NCBI GenBank assembly: GCA_002315795.1
Contig: DCIF01000133.1
Span: 9,683-16,185 of the forward strand
DNA from: Bacteroidales bacterium UBA1733
GTDB lineage: Bacteria > Bacteroidota > Bacteroidia > Bacteroidales > UBA3663
Direction of reading: 5' to 3'
DNA: 6,503 nt
The position numbers and the translations under genes are program-made. Of the stretch, positions 1-3,905 are shown in pieces; the first letter of the stretch is position 1, and every line of letters begins with the position of its first letter. The notes under the pieces are model-generated. The model was not told where the DNA came from. It did no database searches and saw only the letters and a program-made list of their open reading frames with translations.

Positions 1-584
1 TCCATGTTCTGGTGCTCTGTCAGCACCTTTATGCGTGCTATGACCTTCTCGATATGCGTCTTCAGACGAGGGTCAGAACCAATGATGAGGCAAGGCGCGA
101 TATACTCCTTGTCGATGGTTATACGGCCCTCTTCGACCTTGAAACGCAGAAATGGAAATGCCGAGTCGATAAGATTGAGCTTAGACTCGAGTTCCTCAAG
201 CGGCTTGAAACTATAACTGTATTCCGGACGAAGATAGGTCTGGTCATGCTTCTCAAACTCGGTCAGCTGATCTCCAAAACCCACACAGAGATAATACGTG
301 CCATCGCTCATGCGGGTGATCGGAACAGACACACGCTCATCGGCACTGATCAGCATGCCGTCAGCTAAAAGCGCCATACATTGCAGACGCTCTATCTCAA
401 AGGTGTTTCGCACGAACATACCCTCGGCATGGAATTCGGCGTAAGGAAGGCGGCCGATACGCAGACCGTTGGCTGTACGCACGCTGATCAGCTGGCGCAG
501 GTCAAAGTTGTCGTCAAGCGCACTGAAGGTCTGCGCATTGAGCTCCATGCCCGGAGTCCATTTTATTCTTGCATTAATATCCAT
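1..584 (-). CDS. tssK: TssK-like T6SS baseplate adaptor, C-terminal part beyond the window edge
   Basis: TssK joins the T6SS baseplate wedges to the membrane complex on the cytoplasmic side of the inner membrane. Only the first 194 residues are present; the frame is open to base 1. I translated it by hand from the ATG at 584-582. Two TssK hallmarks are visible. The N-terminal 'WTPGM' at residues 9-13 matches the family's W-x-x-GM start. 'DKEYIAPCL' at 158-166 followed by 'SDPRL' at 170-174 matches the family's D-x-(D/E)-(F/Y)-I-x-PCL...SP-L segment. Between them 'VPITRMSDGTYYLCVGF' (about 87-103) fits the beta-rich shell domain. The ATG lies 11 bases after the tssG stop, with no clear Shine-Dalgarno sequence, so it is probably co-translated or translated in the A/T-rich Bacteroidota manner. 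The sequence is divergent from proteobacterial TssK, as expected for T6SS-iii. The family assignment is quite secure; the missing C-terminal domains cannot be judged. Confidence 0.85.
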   Translation of the reverse strand, partial: MDINARIKWTPGMELNAQTFSALDDNFDLRQLISVRTANGLRIGRLPYAEFHAEGMFVRNTFEIERLQCMALLADGMLISADERVSVPITRMSDGTYYLCVGFGDQLTEFEKHDQTYLRPEYSYSFKPLEELESKLNLIDSAFPFLRFKVEEGRITIDKEYIAPCLIIGSDPRLKTHIEKVIARIKVLTEHQNM

Positions 585-595
585 CGTATTGTGGG

Positions 596-1366
596 TTACA
601 ATTCAGTATTATAGTCGAGTACCAGAGTCTTGTTGTTGGTGTTCTGCCGGATGCCATGCTGGCGGATGGAGATACGCGCCTTCATATCGATGGGAATGAA
701 CCACTCGATAAGAAAGTCAGCCAATGGCTGCAATTGCTGGGTAGCCTCCAGATATTCCTGCTGGTTCATATCACCGATCAGCAGATTAAAGCGCACCATC
801 GGAAGCCAGGCCAGGGTGGAGTCAGAATCACTGTAGCGATGACTCAGATCCATCTCCACTTCACAGTCGCACAACTGTTTGAGCAGCAGCTTGACGAACT
901 GCAGGTCTCCGCGTCGCTGGCTGATGAAGGGCAGCAGGGTAGCCGCCTCGCGCACGTACGGATTGGTCAGCGAGTCCAGATCTACGCAGAAATATTTCTT
1001 CAGGATGAAAGCGAGTTTCTGGATCAGCAGTTTAGACACTTCCTGCTCAATATGCAGACGGTTACGAAAAGCGAAAGTATCTAACGGTACAAAAGCCTCG
1101 GCCAGCAGCTTCTTGCGCTTCCTGACGGCCTCATAGTTCTCCATGCCGCGGTTGCCTTTCAGCTCATCGACATCGGAGATCAGTGTGTCGGGTAATAAGT
1201 GCAGAAATCCGTCACGGGAGAGGTGGAGCTCTCCTGTGCCGGTATTAACAGACATTACGTCTTCGTTATAAGTTCTATAAAAAGTGCCTTCAGCATGTAC
1301 TACCCATCGTTCTGACAACTCTGGATAAAGGTAGCCGAGAAGCATTTCTGCACTGATTTCTTTCAT
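596..1366 (-). CDS. tssG: TssG-like T6SS baseplate wedge protein
   Basis: TssG forms the T6SS baseplate wedge with TssF and TssE and is related to phage tail protein gpI. This 256-residue protein is short for the family, which is usually 300 or more. Residues 145-165 contain 'LPFISQRRGDLQFVKLLLKQL', which fits the gpI/TssG pattern of a helix followed by R-G-(T/D)-x(2)-(A/V)-x-x-LL. Residues 191-236 read as a beta strand 'VRFNLLIGDM', a short linker with 'QEYLEA', then 'LADFLIEWFIPIDMKARISI'. This resembles the TssG C-terminus (F-x-I-x-x-GPL ... EY ... L-x-x-L-V-x-x-Y-(V/L)-x-x-(E/D)-L-x-x-x-x-x-L). The start codon overlaps the upstream stop by one base (TAATG). The next gene, tssK, follows 11 bases downstream. 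No TssF is encoded beside it in this window, although TssF is its usual partner. TssF is less likely here because TssF is about 600 residues. The call rests on motif memory, not a search. Confidence 0.68.
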   Translation of the reverse strand: MKEISAEMLLGYLYPELSERWVVHAEGTFYRTYNEDVMSVNTGTGELHLSRDGFLHLLPDTLISDVDELKGNRGMENYEAVRKRKKLLAEAFVPLDTFAFRNRLHIEQEVSKLLIQKLAFILKKYFCVDLDSLTNPYVREAATLLPFISQRRGDLQFVKLLLKQLCDCEVEMDLSHRYSDSDSTLAWLPMVRFNLLIGDMNQQEYLEATQQLQPLADFLIEWFIPIDMKARISIRQHGIRQNTNNKTLVLDYNTEL

Positions 1367-1368
1367 TA
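1364..1368 (-). promoter_or_regulatory. TAATG stop/start overlap coupling the RRF-like gene to tssG
   Basis: Read on the minus strand, the stop TAA of the RRF-like gene shares its last A with the ATG of the TssG-like gene. Such overlaps usually mean translational coupling by re-initiation, which keeps two partner proteins in a fixed ratio. This also supports the chosen tssG start. Confidence 0.75.
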
Positions 1369-2082
1369 GTTGTTTCTCCAGCTTTCGTTGAGTTTCAGGC
1401 TGTTCTTGGCCTTGTCGCCTTCAGGATCTTTGGATTTTGGAGCCTTGCCACCCTTGGCATCCTCCTCACCATGCTCCTTCTCATACTCGGCATAAGCATC
1501 TTCAATCTCCTGAACCTTTTTTGCTTTCTCCTCATCGAGCTGAGCCGTCTTCTTCTCAAACAGTTCGTCAAGTTTCTCCTGCCCCTCCTTCATTTCGTCA
1601 GGACGAGTAGCCAAAGCTTTGGTGATATTGGCCGTCCAGGTAACCTTGAGCGCAGAGAAACGAGCTTTAGACTTGGCATAACTGAAATCAACAACCTGAA
1701 GCAACAGGTCGCGGCGCTCCTTGTTGACTGGAGGCATTGTATAGAGAAGGGAATTCTCGTCTTTTACCTGATTCTCATAGACCGATGCTGGAACGATCTC
1801 AAGCAGAAATTCGGGATGATGCTGGCGCATTGCCGTCATGACTGCCTGAAGGTTGGACTCCTCGCGCAGGAATATCTGGAACTGATTCCACTGCGGGATA
1901 GTAACGTCGGCTACCTTCTCTATCTTGAGAGATCGGCCGCCAGTCTGAACCTCTAATTCGATCAAGGACATAGGGTCTGCCTTGATGCAGAGGCGGGTAG
2001 AAAAAACATAGTGGAGCAGGAAAATGACTTTGCTAAGATCTTCTTCACAGCCCATCAGAAGAACGTCTAATTGTTGTCCCAT
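1366..2082 (-). CDS. Ribosome recycling factor-like protein in the T6SS baseplate operon, function unknown
   Basis: This is a 238-residue soluble protein with no signal peptide or membrane segment. Compared from memory with E. coli RRF, similarity covers nearly the whole RRF core. 'SLIELEVQTGG...VADVTIPQ' (39-63) parallels RRF's 'SLLDGIVVEYYG...LASVTVED' in domain II. 'SLLYTMPPVNKERRDLL' (111-127) parallels the hinge 'VPLPPLTEERRKDL'. Residues 128-197 form the long amphipathic helices of RRF domain I, with 'TANITKAL' matching 'DANDKVKAL'. The RRF block 'VRNVRR', which holds the ribosome-contacting arginines, is replaced by about 'ALKVTW' (144-149), so recycling activity is doubtful. The last 40 residues are a Lys/Glu/Gly-rich, probably disordered tail. 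The gene starts 2 bases after the preceding stop and ends in a TAATG overlap with tssG, so expression is coupled to baseplate genes. A structural or chaperone role is inferred from position only; the RRF resemblance could partly reflect coiled-coil composition. Confidence 0.6.
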   Translation of the reverse strand: MGQQLDVLLMGCEEDLSKVIFLLHYVFSTRLCIKADPMSLIELEVQTGGRSLKIEKVADVTIPQWNQFQIFLREESNLQAVMTAMRQHHPEFLLEIVPASVYENQVKDENSLLYTMPPVNKERRDLLLQVVDFSYAKSKARFSALKVTWTANITKALATRPDEMKEGQEKLDELFEKKTAQLDEEKAKKVQEIEDAYAEYEKEHGEEDAKGGKAPKSKDPEGDKAKNSLKLNESWRNN

Positions 2083-2084
2083 AT

Positions 2085-3884
2085 TTATTGTTCTTTGATT
2101 TCTTCAATTTTAAGTTTTGCAGAGATCTTCTCTGCCTGACCTGGTACGCCTGCGCCCATCGTATCGTTGATGTTAGGCGACTTGAATGCACTCTTGACCT
2201 CCACCTGATCGGCACTGGCCTTTGGAACCTTGAGCTCGCCTTTGACGTCGGCCTTGCCCTTGATGGTGGTATCGCCAAAGAGTTCGACCTTGCTGCCTCC
2301 CAGGCTGGCATTACCGCCGTCGAGGGTGATAGCAGCCTTGCTTTCGCCTTGCTGCATCTCGGCTGTGGTATCGCCAAAGAGTCCCAGCTTGTCTGCAGCG
2401 ATCTGCAGGGTCTTGGTGACGTTATCCTTGCTCTTGCTGCCTGCAATGATCTTCTCGGCCGTGAGGAGCAGAGAACCGCCAGCTGCCAACTTGTCATCCT
2501 TATCTGGCTTGCCCTCTTCGCGCTTCACATCGGTGGCCTTGATCTCGACTTCCTTGGCATTCAGTGCCAGCTTACCGGCAGCCTTACCTTCCTTATCGAT
2601 GGCCCCCGCAGAAATATTTTCTGCACGCATGACGATGGCACCATCCTTGGCAAGAGCTTTCTCTTCGGTCTTGCCACTCTTGACTTCAGAATCAAGGGCT
2701 CCCATCAGGATTGTCTTTGACTGCATCTGGATGCTGCCTGCCGCTACGATATCTGCATCCGTCTGCTTCTCTGCATCCTTATACTTGATATCGTTGGTGG
2801 CCAACTGTACGGTCTCTGCCTGCAGGCGGATCTTTCCGTTAGGGATAAGTTTGCCTTCTTGGTCACGTGCCATGACATTGAGCGATGGCGTCTTGATGTT
2901 AATACCCGCATCCGGGTTGACGCGCAGGTTGCCGTCACCGTCGATGGTCTGCACATTGAGGGTCTCGGTTCTGACGTTGAGTATGGCTCCAGAATGATCT
3001 TCCTTAAACGTACTTTTACGCTTGTTCAGACTCTCCTTCATCTCCTTCAACTTACTGATCTTGCGACAGACTTCTGCATTTTCAGACATGGTGTCAGCAT
3101 AGTTGATGCAGACTTTGAGAAAGGCCTTTGCGCAAGGTTCAAACGTTTCCTGTTGATCAATCAGGTCGGCCACATTGGAACGGATATCCTGCAATCCCTC
3201 ATTCAAACCGTCTGACAAGCCCGCTATAGCCTCAAGCAGATCGATCTGGCTTTCGACTTCTTTTTTATGATTGCTGACTTGCGTCTTGAGGGTGGTCTTC
3301 TGCGTCTCCAGTTCTTTGATCTCATCATCGATCTTTTTGATCTTTGATTCAACGGATGCGGAAGCGTCTATATCGAGGATGGCATCAGAATGGATGTGGA
3401 CACCAGATCCTGCCGACGTAGCGGGGATGGCAAAGGTGCCCTCATCTTCTGAACTGTACAAAGAGATACTTCTGGCCTGATTTACAATCTGGGAAACGCC
3501 GAGCACCACTTCTTCCTTGCCATCAGGTCCGGGATCGACGGCAATATTGCGGATGGTTGCGGCCTTGTGTGTGATTACACCGCCATTGATAGTATCTTTG
3601 CCTACACCCTCCACGTTTACCTGATTTCCACGAATGGTGATCAGAGAGGCTCCATCTCCCCAGAGATCGCCATTCATATCTACATTGCCAATGACAATCT
3701 CTGGCGCAGAGAGGATCAATTTATGCCCATTTCTGATATAGCGGACACCGGTAACATAGGATTCCAGGTCATGACGCATGGCTTGCACCTGGCTCTTGTA
3801 GAGGCGTACCTCTTCAAGTTCCTTCTCCATATTGTCATTGAACTTCTGGAGCGTTTTTTTCCATTGATCGAATATATTATCCAT
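2085..3884 (-). CDS. Beta-solenoid and coiled-coil protein encoded next to VgrG, unrecognised family
   Basis: I do not recognise a named family. The 599-residue product has four visible parts. (1) Residues 1-45 are a charged amphipathic helix. (2) Residues about 46-175 are short valine/isoleucine strands separated by glycine/aspartate turns, such as 'PEIVIGNVDMNGDLWGDG'. (3) Residues about 177-295 are a heptad-rich coiled coil with Cys at 251, 259 and 273. (4) Residues about 296-575 return to solenoid-like repeats of the form strand-'AE.I.AG'-turn, including 'LFGDTT' twice (502-507 and 535-540). The strand pattern resembles the gp5/VgrG needle repeats ('ISISA..ISLEA..INI'). No signal peptide or transmembrane segment is seen. 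It starts 21 bases after the vgrG stop. The leader is A-rich without a Shine-Dalgarno match. It is probably a spike-associated structural or adaptor protein that trimerises; this is inference from fold pattern and position. A phage-tail-fibre-like or cargo-carrying role is possible. Confidence 0.65.
   Translation of the reverse strand: MDNIFDQWKKTLQKFNDNMEKELEEVRLYKSQVQAMRHDLESYVTGVRYIRNGHKLILSAPEIVIGNVDMNGDLWGDGASLITIRGNQVNVEGVGKDTINGGVITHKAATIRNIAVDPGPDGKEEVVLGVSQIVNQARSISLYSSEDEGTFAIPATSAGSGVHIHSDAILDIDASASVESKIKKIDDEIKELETQKTTLKTQVSNHKKEVESQIDLLEAIAGLSDGLNEGLQDIRSNVADLIDQQETFEPCAKAFLKVCINYADTMSENAEVCRKISKLKEMKESLNKRKSTFKEDHSGAILNVRTETLNVQTIDGDGNLRVNPDAGINIKTPSLNVMARDQEGKLIPNGKIRLQAETVQLATNDIKYKDAEKQTDADIVAAGSIQMQSKTILMGALDSEVKSGKTEEKALAKDGAIVMRAENISAGAIDKEGKAAGKLALNAKEVEIKATDVKREEGKPDKDDKLAAGGSLLLTAEKIIAGSKSKDNVTKTLQIAADKLGLFGDTTAEMQQGESKAAITLDGGNASLGGSKVELFGDTTIKGKADVKGELKVPKASADQVEVKSAFKSPNINDTMGAGVPGQAEKISAKLKIEEIKEQ
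2266..2283 (-). repeat. Coding direct repeat, copy 1 of 2 (18 bp)
   Basis: An 18-base sequence is identical here and at 2365-2382, offset by 99 bases, which is exactly 33 codons. Both copies lie in the same frame of the solenoid gene and encode 'LFGDTT' (residues 535-540 here). This points to an internal duplication of a solenoid turn. Confidence 0.8.
2365..2382 (-). repeat. Coding direct repeat, copy 2 of 2 (18 bp)
   Basis: This is the second exact copy of the 18-base unit also found at 2266-2283. It encodes the other 'LFGDTT' (residues 502-507) of the solenoid protein. The bases around the two copies have diverged, although flanking residues keep the pattern 'K-x-x-LFGDTT'. Confidence 0.8.
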
Positions 3885-3905
3885 TGAATTTTGTCTGTTC
3901 TGTTT
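3885..3905 (-). promoter_or_regulatory. A-rich leader between vgrG and the solenoid/coiled-coil gene
   Basis: This 21-base gap is the longest intergenic stretch in the window. On the minus strand it is purine/A-rich (ending in ...GACAAAATTCA before the ATG) with no AGGAGG-like sequence. That is typical of Bacteroidota genes, which rely on A-rich, weakly structured leaders. It is too short for a Bacteroidota promoter with separate -33 and -7 boxes, so the genes are probably on one transcript. Confidence 0.45.

Noticed and set aside
12..1084. Plus-strand open frames opposite tssK and tssG (for example 12-368 and 656-1084)
   Set aside because: They are antisense to frames with clear TssK and TssG motifs and show no recognisable domain of their own.
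1366..2082. Calling the 238-residue gene a true frr (ribosome recycling factor)
   Set aside because: The ribosome-contact arginine block is not kept, the protein is longer than the usual 185 residues, and it lies in a T6SS operon rather than beside pyrH or tsf as is common for frr.
2045..2497. Minus-strand 150-residue frame overlapping the end of the solenoid gene
   Set aside because: It is an out-of-frame Arg/Ser/Pro-rich reading of the solenoid gene, without a plausible start context or domain.
2088..2997. Long plus-strand open frames (2088-2720 and 2230-2997) opposite the solenoid gene
   Set aside because: They overlap each other and a better-supported minus-strand gene, and their products have low-complexity Ser/Ala/Leu composition expected from antisense reading of Ala/Lys/Glu-rich coding sequence.
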